Shown here in pieces: positions 42,690-52,955 of a DNA stretch of 64,000 nt (position 1 is its first letter; each line of letters opens with the position of its first letter). This DNA is from Pictodentalium vernedei (taxonomy: Eukaryota > Mollusca > Scaphopoda > Dentaliida > Dentaliidae): positions 800,253,022 to 800,317,021 of the forward strand of contig CM062296.1 in assembly GCA_031216915.1 (NCBI GenBank), in the 5' to 3' direction. Under the pieces are notes generated by a model. That model was given only the letters and a program-made list of their open reading frames with translations. It was not told the DNA's origin and did no database searches. The position numbers were made by a program, and so were the translations under genes.

Positions 42690-42975
42690 AGTTTAACGAC
42701 ACATTCGACAGACAGGGTCACCCCGCGTTGGACAGTTTTATGAGCAGAGGAAGACGAAGTACCAGGAGAGAACCGCCGAGCAACTGTCAGACTCACCAAC
42801 GTACTACCAGCAAGCAGGGTTTGCATTTGGGACAAGTGAACCATCGACGTGCAGTATGCCTTAGTAAACAGCGCCACGGTGCACCCACGTGAGCTATCGG
42901 GATTAAGCACCTTGCCCAAGGACACAACTTAGTTACCACTAGTCAGAATCATATCGAGGACCTTTCAGTTTGAAA
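42690..42975 (-). mobile_element. SINE family 1, decayed, minus strand
   Basis: Contains TTTAACGACACATTCGACAG (3' end, complement), GAGCAACTGTCAGACTC, CCATCGACGTGCAGTA and CCTTGCCCAAGGACACAA. The tRNA-like head is largely lost and no flanking duplication is visible. Confidence 0.75.
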
Positions 42976-43040
42976 TAATTATGTAACGGGTGTAATCGTG
43001 GCTCTTTGTTATGAGTTAACAGAGCTAACAATTTATCCAT

Positions 43041-43282
43041 TTAACCCTTTACCTAACAAGAAAAACCGACGCCACTTGCAAAAAAAAATCTTGAATAACT
43101 AATTGGGTTCATTTTTTTGTCTCAAAAACATAGGTTATGATCCCACGTTGGAACGAGCTCGTTCCAGCGATGGGTCATAACCTATGTTTTTGAGACAAAA
43201 AATGAAAAAATAATGAAAATTATTTGGCGCTTTTTTAGAAAAGCGCTGGAAGGTTTTAGCCGTTACGTCGGGCAAAGGGTTA
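43041..43282. mobile_element. TTAA foldback MITE family A
   Basis: TTAACCCTTTACCTAACAAG to CGTCGGGCAAAGGGTTA. The palindrome is shortened to GGAACGAGCTCGTTCC; arms are well kept. Confidence 0.8.
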
Positions 43283-43408
43283 GTCTGATTCTTATCGAAA
43301 CACTGCTTTGTTACTTAATCTTTTTTTATTTTGCTTCATCTTTTTATAAACCTTCTGGAAGATAATTAATAATTAGTCCCTTTGGAGTAAATAAACAGTG
43401 AATAAATA

Positions 43409-43860
43409 CACGCTAAAAACGAAAGTGTTAAAAACTACACTTGCAGTGTTGTATTTAACACTTATTAAGTGCTGAACTAGCACTTCGTTCAAGTGTAGAT
43501 ATCCCAGAACTTGACAGGTGTTACAATAATACCACTTGACAAGTGTAATGTCGCGACACTTAAAAGGAAACAACGCAGATGACGCGGATCAGGCTCGAAC
43601 TCTCGAGCCTGATCCGCGTCATCTGCGTTGTGTCCTTTTATTTATGTACCCACCAAGCGCAAATCAAATTATGGGCGATTCTGGAAGAACCATAAATGCT
43701 AGACACATGGGAAGTGCCATCCATTCAAGTTTCAGATGTCTGACGATTGTAATGTCTAAGTGCTTAAAGCATTGCACTTTGAGTGTTAAAATAAAACCCT
43801 AAGAGTTAGAATGGGTTTAACACCTTGAAAGTGTCAGTTTTAACACTTTAGTTTTTAGTG
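43409..43860. mobile_element. Foldback element family G, copy 2 (inverted to copy 1)
   Basis: Ends CACGCTAAAAAC and GTTTTTAGTG. The central inverted repeat GACGCGGATCAGGCTCGA and most of the body match 20558-20997 in reverse orientation with very few differences. The intervening 22.4 kb contains lysozyme exons 1 and 2. Confidence 0.85.
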
Positions 43861-43903
43861 AGTAATAAACATGATGTTATGTTTTTAACGTTAGTGATAG
43901 CTT

Positions 43904-43904
<1 letters not shown>

Positions 43905-43938
<34 letters not shown>

Positions 43939-43968
43939 GTTATTTATTTATTTATTTATTTATTTATT
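43905..43968. repeat. TTTA microsatellite
   Basis: About 16 copies of TATT/TTTA with one interruption, just right of the family G element. Confidence 0.9.
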
Positions 43969-44119
43969 AGTTTTAGTTTTTTATCTATATTTTTATCATT
44001 GTGTTTTTGCAACTAAGACCCATAATAATAAATTAAAATACCGTAACTTGAGAGCAACAGTGCGCCATCTGCAGGTAGGGCCTTGTTGCACTCAAAGGAC
44101 GATACATTATTAACTTGGT

Positions 44120-45085
44120 CTTAGTTACAATCCGATTCCAGTTGGCACTACAATCTTTTCATTTATCACCACAAAATTTCATTTGGGAGTGAACAAAAAT
44201 TCCACTTGGCACCAAAAAATTGTCGGGGAGCGTGAACACTGGATAACATTCTTTTCCAAACATTTTCGGTGACTTGCTCCCCTGCAAAATGAAGGCGATA
44301 GGACCCATTGTTCTTTTTTCATATAAAGTTTGTTGAAGACATAACGATCAATACCCGCATTTTCACCACGGACGATAGTTATGAAATTCACGACCACCAG
44401 CATACCATTGACACTGGTGTTGCTGCTCTCTTCATATACCAATACAGTCATGAATATACAACTTTACACCATGCTCACCTATGGTAGTTCCCGCGAAAAG
44501 CCTGTATAATTAAATTTTAGCTTTTAACCCCACTGGCGATGTAAAGCTTCTACTGTGGTTAACAAAATGTACACTATAGAAGGAAGTTCATCCCACTTGA
44601 CCTTTGACATGACGCAATTTTTCAACTTCGATGCATTAACACTTCTCTATGTTTCATTCAAACATAAGGCGTTTTGCGGTATTATCTACGTCATGCAATA
44701 ACTCATTAAGTTTGAAATACCTACAATTAAATATTTAAAATAAAATTTAAGAATTGTTAATAGCAATCTGACTGAAAAAGCAAGGCAAATTCAATCAACT
44801 AGGACGAGGTGTCTAGCTGTCAATCAAGCATTCACGTGCAGCCGTAGTTCTGCCCACTGGAGCTGATGTAAAGAAAACAAACCCGTGTGTTTGCGATAGA
44901 AACTGTCGATTTTTCACCATTTTAAGTGACAAAGTCGACTGTTTATTAAGAGCATGGTATAAATAAAACAAGAAGGTGCTAGGGTCGTTCGTCAGATTTA
45001 AACCACTCGTAGAATAAGGGTTTTAACCACTCGGCAAGCCGAGTGCTGCTTAACACCCTTATCCTACTCGTGGTTTAAATCTAGA
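44120..45085. repeat. Repeat body with TATAAATA and a terminal palindrome
   Basis: 44120-44240 matches the TTTGGCAC repeat at 23200. From about 44500 (AAATTTTAGCTTTTAACCCC) the body parallels 49740-50340, sharing TTGACCTTTGACATGACG-like, GTTCTGCCCACTGGAGC-like and GCATGGTATAAATAAAA blocks. It ends in a palindrome (44993-45081, CAGATTTAAACCACTCGTAG arms) that is unrelated to the palindrome of the other copy. Confidence 0.6.
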
Positions 45086-46107
45086 TTACCGGCCCCAGTA
45101 CCTATGTATTCTATATTTGAAACGGTGAATATCGAAAAGAATGCTGATTGATGGAGAGGGAGAAGGATGCTGTGAGAGAGATTATTTGTCACAGATACAA
45201 AATAGTCTCTCTTATAAAGAATATCTAAAGATATTGTTGAGTAATGCAAGAAAGAGATAGGCTTCCCGTCCCACACCACCCACGCACGCTACTCCATCTA
45301 CCCACTCTTCAAACAACACGAAAAATAAGTAAAAACAGATTCTGAAAAGGTCTAAAAAATTTAGTGTAAGACCTGAAGCAAGAAGAATCGAGTCAGCACA
45401 CTGAGTAATTCGTAAGTATACTACTCAAAATTTGCTAACAATCACTCTTACCCATGATCATATTTGCACATGAAAATATGAACGTTTATATTGTTTCTTG
45501 TTTACTTGTTCATTGCGATATAATTACATTGTTAATGTAGTTATACGTTTTGGGTCCAAATACTCAATTCCCATTGATCAGCTGGATGAAAACGTCATAA
45601 CCAAATGTAATTAATTTTCCAATGAATACATTTGGTCGAACTTTGACCCGCATTTACGGAAGAGCGCAGTTGCCAGAATGTAATTCGGGCGGTGTTTGGG
45701 CGGGTTTTTAACTTTTAGCGCCTCTCGCAGTGATCAACTCCGCCGCTGTGTCTTTGGTGACATTTCCCAACTGCGGCATAAAGCCCATTACTAAAATACT
45801 CGTTTCTATTTCTAAAGTTGTGAAAATTAAAGCTTATTTGCCTTTGGGATATCATTTAGACGGAACCGCCGCTCAGCTCAGAGTTGTGCGCTTTGTCTTT
45901 TGTGTGAGGGTGGTTTTTCGCCTCGTTCGTTCGTACATGTTTTATTTCATCTTTCTGCTTTGTTGTTTGGTAAAAAGTAGTTTAAACAGTTACGGAAAGT
46001 AATTAATAATTTCGAGATTCATACATAATTTGTACCCATTCCCACACGTTCATACTCCAATAAAGATTATAAAAATTGAATTCAATTCCTAATTAAAGAC
46101 ACTTTTA
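45086..46107. other. No gene accepted
   Basis: A 90-residue plus frame at 45730-46002 has a hydrophobic C-terminal end but resembles nothing I know. A GGCGGTGTTTGGGCGGG GC-box-like stretch lies near 45688. Otherwise nothing. Confidence 0.35.
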
Positions 46108-46160
46108 ATAACCTGGGTCATATCATGTCGGATAATTTTACCGGTGACTGAAGCCGAGTA
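46108..46160 (-). mobile_element. SINE family 1, 3' fragment
   Basis: AATAACCTGGGTCATATCAT followed by GTCGGATAATTTTACCGGTG is the complement of the SINE 3' end seen at 16915-16955. Short and decayed. Confidence 0.5.
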
Positions 46161-47056
46161 CTTCACTCCGGAGTGAGTGACTGGCGTGGTCTCCAATTTA
46201 TTATCCTGGCTCATGCAAGTTTAGCATTCGTTAATGGCAAGCACAGCATCGATGTGTTACTCATGTTCGGCTTTGCTCAACGAGCTGAACGCTCGCGGTG
46301 CGGTAACTTTCCTTCAAACAATGATGATCTTGCTTTGTTTATCCAGGAAAATTAGTATATTGCGAGTTTTGACAAGAAATCTAAGGTAGCTTACCATTTT
46401 GTGTTTACACCTGGTATTTACGAAACGGGACTGTATTGTTTCTAATTTAACTGCAGCTTGGATGGTCAGTTCTAAATTAAATAAGCGTAAATACTCACCT
46501 CTTAATATCGTCTCTTCTCAATATGCTCCTCCGTGATTTTAGTCGGATCTTACAGTTTCCAGCTGGATTACTTCCAATCCAGTCGGGCTATACAGATATC
46601 TCGTGGACCATACCCGCATTACAGGATTTGTCGCGGATCTAGCGTCATGGGGACGATGACAACTCTAAGGCAACCCGACCCAAAAGGCCGGAATTAACTA
46701 ATTCAGTATTTTGAATTGCTTTAAAACGCACCGTGACTCCGATATGCAAGAACTGACAATTCCTGTCTGTACAATCGTGAGATATTCTACGATCCGTTGC
46801 TTTTTAACATTCAGTTAGACCACAACAGATTAGTGTCATATTGGTCTGTGGTACCAGTTTACGCACACGAATCTCAATTGAGAGGGGATCTGCGAGTATG
46901 CACTTGCTTGAACTTTATTGTATTGCGTTTATGACAAACAATTATCTCAGCACACGCATCAAGAGATAATTGCTTGACTCTATGTACCAACTATTTATGC
47001 ATGAATCCCAAACTGACATTTACATTCCTATTTATTTTGATTAATTTAACATAAGT
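46161..47056. other. Nothing recognised
   Basis: No gene, repeat or RNA gene supported on either strand. Confidence 0.35.
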
Positions 47057-47297
47057 TGAACGAGGTGGTGGCGCTGTGTACTAAGGCGAACTGCACGTTA
47101 ATAATGCACCTGTCTTCAACCAATGCTAACCCTACTTGTGTGAAGTTAGTACGTTTGGGTGTCTGACAGCTGCTCGCTGCTGCTCGATGGTTGTCTCCGG
47201 TTCCTTTGGCTTCATCTACCCGTAAAATTGCCCGACGCGAGGTGACCCTGGCTATTGTCGAAAGGGTCGTTAAAACCCAGTAAATAAATAAATAACA
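47057..47297 (+). mobile_element. SINE family 1, 5'-truncated
   Basis: Starts inside the body at GTGGCGCTGTGTACTAAGGC, then CACCTGTCTTCAACCAATGC, CTGACAGCTGCTCGCTG and CTACCCGTAAAATTG. Ends GTCGTTAAAACCCAG plus TAAATAAATAAATAA. The tRNA head is missing. Confidence 0.82.
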
Positions 47298-47848
47298 CAA
47301 GCTGGAAAATTCAATCCAAGACTTATTTGCAACTGAAAGGACGCTGAAATTCAGTTAACATAATAAAATCATTTCAAGCAGTAATAAGTGAGCAGTAACA
47401 TGACTTCCCATAACCGTCTTAATCTGCATATTATCTTTAATGATGAAAGAACTGTTAACTGGTTGAGTGCCGAAATCCCATATTATGGCCTTTATTCTGA
47501 AAGGGGGAGGGTTACCCCATCTTAAAAGTTTTTTTTATTCTGTGGATGTGTTTCATATTCTCTTCGAAGTGGAATTATTATGTCTGTGAGAATTTGCCAT
47601 GTTACAATCTGTGGAAGAATGCCGTTAGGCATTCTCCCATCAAATGTAATAAGACAAAGACATTTAGATGAAATTCAGCATTCAACCAGTTCAATAAACA
47701 TTTTTCAAAAGTCTTTCCCGGCCACTGAGTTATAAGCCTAATTTGTGAGTATGACTGTCAGCTGTTTGTTCGTGGTGAGAGATTCCCGAGAAAAGACGTC
47801 TAAGGAACAGATGGAAAATACGTGTTTGGTTTCAAAGGGATATTATTA

Positions 47849-47973
47849 GTTATCCTTGTGTTTTCCAGGGTGTATGGGAATTTACACCGGTTTGGGAACT
47901 CATACACCCTGAGACTTTGAGTTCCCAAAACCGGTGTAAATTCCCATACACTTTGAAAAACACAATGATAACG
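47849..47973. repeat. Foldback palindrome, about 125 bp
   Basis: GTGTTTTCCAGGGTGTATGG and complement, and GAATTTACACCGGTTTGGGA and complement, with a loop near CATACACCCTGAGACTTTG. Few arm mismatches. Confidence 0.72.
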
Positions 47974-48059
47974 GATTTGTTTCCAAGAATTTTGGTGTAC
48001 TTAATAATTTAACCTACATTGTGGGCAAAAACTGACAGAAAATTTGTACTTTGCAAGTT

Positions 48060-48160
48060 TCTTAAATAAAACCAGACAAATATGGATGTCACTGGAACTG
48101 GCTCTTTGGGCCAATTCCAATGACACCCATATTTGTAATATTTTGTTGCACATAAATATT
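48060..48160. mobile_element. TTAA foldback MITE family C core, diverged
   Basis: ATATGGATGTCACTGGAACT and complement around GGCTCTTTGGGCC, the same core as 8713-8982. The terminal repeats are not preserved. Confidence 0.55.
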
Positions 48161-48479
48161 AAATTTCCTGTATTTTTATTTTTGATTCAACATAACCGAG
48201 CAGAAGGTATGAATTAATAATTAATAATGAGTACTTTCTAGCCATATTACTTGCTCTTGTGTATTCTTGTTTTTACACCGTGGTTAAACACGGTGTACAA
48301 AAAAGCTACTGCGGATTGCAAAGTACACCGTAGCTTTCAGCCAATCAAAATGCAGTATTTTGTTTCATTTGGAAATAATGATTATTATATGTTTCATCTT
48401 TCACGGCCTTAAAAATTAGTTACCCGCGCACTTGCCTATGTACTACCAAGACTTTTCTTTTTGACAAATAAATAATTAG

Positions 48480-48580
48480 GGTACTGCGATGCTTTAGAAA
48501 TTCGATTCGATTCAAAAGCATCCTTAATCTTCAATTCGATTTAATCTGCGATGCGCCGATTCAGTTTGATTCGAAATTAT
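48480..48580. mobile_element. hAT-type MITE end fragment
   Basis: TAGGGTACTGCGATGC followed by AATTCGATTCGATTC-like repeats resembles the left ends at 7948 and 33341. No right end found. Confidence 0.45.
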
Positions 48581-48817
48581 GTATCCGGAATATTACCTCC
48601 AGAAATGATTCTAGTTCAAACACAGTAGGCTGGATTCTAGGTACCCTTCCTTTTGACCCCCCCCCCCCCCCCTCGATCGAACCAAACCTATATTTACCTC
48701 AAGAGTAGTTTTTCAGATGTTTTCATGAAATTATCCTGACCACACTATGTGAAATCGAAGATCGTGGCGAGTTTTCGCCGCCACCCCTATGTTCAGCTTC
48801 ACCCTATTATCCCAATT

Positions 48818-49038
48818 TTACTCCTTACTCAACGAAACGGCCAAAACCGGCCAGCGCAATTCTCAAAATTCTCAAAAATCGCCAATTAATTTTCAGTATT
48901 TTTTTTCATTTTTTTGTCTCCTCGAGCTCGTTCCAACAAAGCGTCATAACCGATGTTTTTGAGACAAAAAATAAAAGAATAGTTATTCGAGATTTTTTTG
49001 GCAAGTGTCGTCTGCTTTTCATGTTTATAAGGAGTTAA
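48818..49038. mobile_element. TTAA foldback MITE family A, reverse, partly deleted
   Basis: TTACTCCTTACTCAACGAAA, then AACCGGCCAGCGCAATTC, to GTGTCGTCTGCTTTTCATG and AGGAGTTAA. One arm of the palindrome is largely lost. Confidence 0.7.
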
Positions 49039-49202
49039 ATCACAGAACATGGTCTTCACTTGGCAGAAATATCTTCCTGATACAATGAGATACATCATAA
49101 TGTTATTTGATATACTCTTAATCTAAAATAACTGCCAAAACATGCCTCAACCTAAACAAAAACTACAGCTGATTTACAAATTTACGAACTTTGTAAATTA
49201 CC

Positions 49203-49430
49203 TTAACCCTTTACCCAACGTAACGACCAAAACCGGCCAGTGCTATTCACAAAAAATCGTAATTTAATTTTCATTATTTTTTCATTTTTTGTCTCAAAAA
49301 CATATCTTAAGACCCCTCTTTGGAACGAGCTGGTCGAGCCCGTTCCAGTGGAGCCATAACCTATATTTTTTGGAGAAACCAAATGAAAAAAATAGTTATT
49401 CAAGAATTCTGTTTGAAACTGTCGTTGCCA
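49203..49430. mobile_element. TTAA foldback MITE family A, reverse, right end replaced
   Basis: TTAACCCTTTACCCAACGTA, then AACCGGCCAGTGC and a degraded palindrome GGAACGAGCTGGTCGAGCCC. The expected terminus is lost where the Thr-codon-rich tract begins. Confidence 0.7.
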
Positions 49431-50660
49431 AACTACAATTACAGGACTAACCGCTACTACACAAACAACTACAATACTGAACCAATCACCACAACACCAA
49501 CTACTTCTACACGATCCACTACACGACAACACCACCCCACCCTCCCACAAACATATCACCAACAACCACGACTACTGTTCCAAAAACTACTACATCGACT
49601 ACTTCAACATCAACGTTGATAACATGAACAACTACTGCACCAACCACTACAACAATAGTTACTGCTGCAACTACCACACAAAACACCATGACTGCTATAT
49701 AAAAACTACTATTTATACCATGATTACCTACTCTACTATATAGGAGAAGCCTATGACATAAATTTTAGCTTTACACACCAACAATAGTGAGCACGCAGCA
49801 ATGGGATTTCTGTAGTAAAAAAATGCGCCTACGGGAGAACTACATCCCCGTTGACCTTTCATGACGTCGACCTGAATGCAAACTTGTCTAAATTTATCGC
49901 ACGTCGCCTCGCGAAGTGTAAAATGGTAGTGGCAATTATTTATTACGTTTTTAAATGGGTTTACCTCATAAGATGCCAAAATTAACAAACATGCATTGTC
50001 TCATGTTAATAAAGCAAAGCATAAGACGAAATAGTGTGTTATTATGTTATTAGAACAAGAAAGACTCAGTTTCTTTTTTTCTCATTTCCATTTCGTTTCG
50101 GCGAGAAAACTGACAGCGGAAGTACCGCCCACCGATGCTCGTGTACACAAAAACAATTTCGCTCGTATGGACGTCTTGTGCTCAGTAAAATCTAGAAAAA
50201 ACTAATAGCGACTCTTAATAATCTGACGATCATGGTATAAATAAAATATACCCAAAGTAACTTGGTGTACCAAATGTTCACCACTCGTGGTGAACATTTG
50301 GTACACCAAGCTACTATGGGTATATTCTTTTTACAATATACTGTCCACATAAACAACCACTTCAACTACCTCAGCTGCAACAAACAAAATATCAGCACAA
50401 CCAACCATTAATACATAACCACCATTACCACTATACCAAACACCAGCATCTACTTCATCAGCCCACACCACAGACGTTGACAGCATCAGCATCTATTGCA
50501 AAAGTCACTACAACATCAAACTCGACAACACCAATCATACATCTAAAACAGAACTACTATATTAACCACTACAACACAACCATCCACAACAACTACACCA
50601 ACAACCACTACAATTACGTCCACTGCAACTGAAACTCCAACAACACAATCATTATTCTGA
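49430..50660 (+). pseudogene. Decayed Thr-rich (mucin-like) repeat tract, interrupted
   Basis: 49430-49700 and 50345-50660 are extremely A/C-rich on the plus strand. In drifting frames they translate to Thr/Pro/Ser-rich runs such as TTTSTTSTST, TTTAPTTTTIVTAATTTQ and TTITSTATETPTTQ. This is the composition of mucin-type O-glycosylated domains. Frameshifts and stops interrupt it, and a roughly 600-bp repeat (49727-50340) splits it. It may be a dead mucin exon or only an ACA/ACT-rich minisatellite; codon-phased degeneracy mildly favours the former. Confidence 0.4.
49727..50340. repeat. Repeat body with TATAAATA and a different palindrome
   Basis: Parallels 44500-45085: AAATTTTAGCTTTACACACC, GTTGACCTTTCATGACGTCG, AAGTACCGCCCACCGATGC and ATCATGGTATAAATAAAATA. 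It ends in a palindrome (50245-50335) of ACCAAATGTTCACCACTCGT and complement that shares nothing with the palindrome of the sister copy. Confidence 0.6.
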
Positions 50661-51069
50661 CTAAGAAGTTTTTTATTTCAAGAATAAGTTCACATGATTT
50701 CCCAACACGCCATTATAGTTTCTAAACGTGTCATCAGTCATAAAGCTCCCCAGAACTACGGTACCTAACATGCTCGATCTGTTAAAATATAGAACCACGA
50801 ACATGAATCAGTGGCTGACCGAAAATACATGTAATTTGTATAATAACATCACTGCCAGACCAAGCACTCATTTGTCTGTTGTAAGTTGTGCTGTCGATAG
50901 AAACTGCAGCGTTAAATGTGTGTTCATCAAAATATCTAGTAGATCGCATTCCTGTAGAAAAATAGCATGCCCAACTCTGGACAAATGTATGGAAGTAAAG
51001 CCAGACCAATAACATCATTTGTAACCTTCCCTGGAATACATTTGGATATAATAACGGAAACATAGATTA

Positions 51070-51395
51070 AAATGCGACTGCATTATACAGAATGAAGAGA
51101 GTGGATTACCACTGAATCACAGCTCCATTTATTCTCCACTTGAACAGTATTTGTTATTTTTCATAAAAGCACGAGGCTGACTTCCAAACTTTGATCACAT
51201 GGACCTCGGATACAACCCGGTTGTCCATGTGTTGAATGTTTGCAAGTGCTTCTTGTGTTTTGTCCTCAGAACTTTGAAATAACTGCTAAGTGAAAAATCT
51301 ATCTCACATCTATTTAGTAGAAAATCCACCGTCCGCATACTGTAGTCTTAATATTTACTTTCTGTTTTATCGGTTAGGTTCGTGATTTAACTATA

Positions 51396-51429
<34 letters not shown>

Positions 51430-51942
51430 TATTGGTGTTTAAGGTCACATATTTATGCACAATGGCTAATCATGACCGCGACAGTTTTACGGGTGGAGGA
51501 AGCTGGAGTACCCAGAGAGAACCACCGAGCAACGGCGAGCAACTGTCAGCTCCCCAACATACTAACTCCACGCAAGCGCAGGGTTAGCATTGGTTGAGGA
51601 CAAGAGCACCATCGACGTGCAGTACGTCTTAGTACACAACGCCACTGTGCCCCCACGCGGGCAATGGAGATGAAGTGTCTTGCCCAAGGACACAACGCGG
51701 TTGCCGTAGGTGGGATTCGAACCGAGGACCTCTCGACTTGCAGCCTTCACCTCTACCTACTGAGCCACCGCGCTCCCCTCGTGATTTAACTATCGACCTC
51801 TCTAATAGCGCACGATATATTGCATTGCACAATACAAAAGCTCTTGTGTATTTCAGACTACTTGATTCTTCTTCAGTGAGGAGCGCGATACCTAACGAGC
51901 ATGTTCTGTGCTTATTGTGTCAGGACTTCTAGTTTCAACTGT
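51070..51942. repeat. Family F composite repeat, interrupted by a SINE
   Basis: Contains the ATCACATGGACCTCGGATAC / GTTGTCCATGTG hairpin and GCAAGTGCTTCTTGTGTTTT as at 31200-31330. It ends GTCAGGACTTCTAGTTTCAA. The SINE at 51395-51778 inserted into it. Confidence 0.6.
51395..51778 (-). mobile_element. SINE family 1, tRNA-headed, full length with 15-bp duplication
   Basis: On the minus strand it starts GGGGAGCGCGGTGGCTCAGT, with B box GGTTCGAATCCCACC, the common body and an ATTATT-type tail. An identical 15-bp duplication TCGTGATTTAACTAT flanks it (51380-51394 and 51779-51793). It is nested in the family F repeat and therefore younger than that copy. Confidence 0.93.
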
Positions 51943-52660
51943 ACTAGATATGATAGTAATTCACACATCAGAAATTTTAGCTACCACGACCAAACACAAA
52001 TGATCAACCCCATTCATCCACCCTCTATTCCTTTTAGATAGAAACTAATATCGTGTGTATATTCTGGGGGAAAAATACACAGTTGAATAATTTAATCATT
52101 TGCCCCGCCTCTGCGTTTGATTGGTTGAAAGCATACAGCGTGAAAATCGTCAAAATCGTACAAACCAAATCACGTAATGATTTGGAATGTCAAAACGTTC
52201 GCACATCCGACCCAACTTTGAAGACTCTGGAAGCCCCGCCCACTCCAATTGTCAACGTGAAGGCGTAACAGCAGACTGATAGATGGATATCAAGCTTGTA
52301 AACAAAGATCAACGATCGATTTTTCATCGCGTCCAGTCAGCGAGAATAAAATGATAATTTCTCGGGAACAATTGAATTTAATAAAATATACCGAAGTGGG
52401 AAACGAATAAAAGATAGTACCTCCAAACATGATTTTGGGGGAACTTAAAAAAAATGTTTTAACGATATTGTTACGTGACTTGCTAAATATCTGTCGTCTG
52501 CGATCGAAAATCAAAACAACAAACAATTTGACAATGATTGACCTGACCTGTTTGTGGCACACTTTCCTGAGTTTGACTGTTGTCTTTTGTGAAAATTAAA
52601 AGTTTTTCGTTCACGTACACATAGTTTTTATATTAAAATATTGCAGGCGGATTAAATTAT
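51943..52660. other. Nothing recognised
   Basis: AT-rich DNA without gene-like frames or clear repeats; an AAGCCCCGCCCACTCC GC-box-like motif is near 52232. Confidence 0.35.
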
Positions 52661-52811
52661 AAGAAATAGCTGTTGTTTTCCTTCGGTTTATGCGATATAA
52701 ACCGAAAATTTTCAGCACAAGCTTCATAACTCGCTACGCGAGTTATGAAGCTTGTGCTGAAAATTTTCGGTTTATATCGCATAAACCGAAGGAACACAAC
52801 AGTTATTTCTT
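52661..52811. repeat. Near-perfect 151-bp palindrome
   Basis: AAGAAATAGCTGTTGTTTTC at the left pairs with GGAACACAACAGTTATTTCT at the right. The inner about 55 bp per arm (TTCGGTTTATGCGATATAAA onward) are identical. The centre is CGCTACGCG. Probably a young foldback insertion, or a foldback kept identical by arm-to-arm correction. Confidence 0.85.
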
Positions 52812-52955
52812 AAAAAAATCATTATTTCGTAGCGAGCTTGCGATTCCTGATCTCAGACTGCTGGTCATATGGTTGCCTGTTGAATAAACTCAGTCTGGAG
52901 GTTATTGTATGAAACATACAGTTACTGTCTTTGGATGTATTCTGTCGGGTATTAA

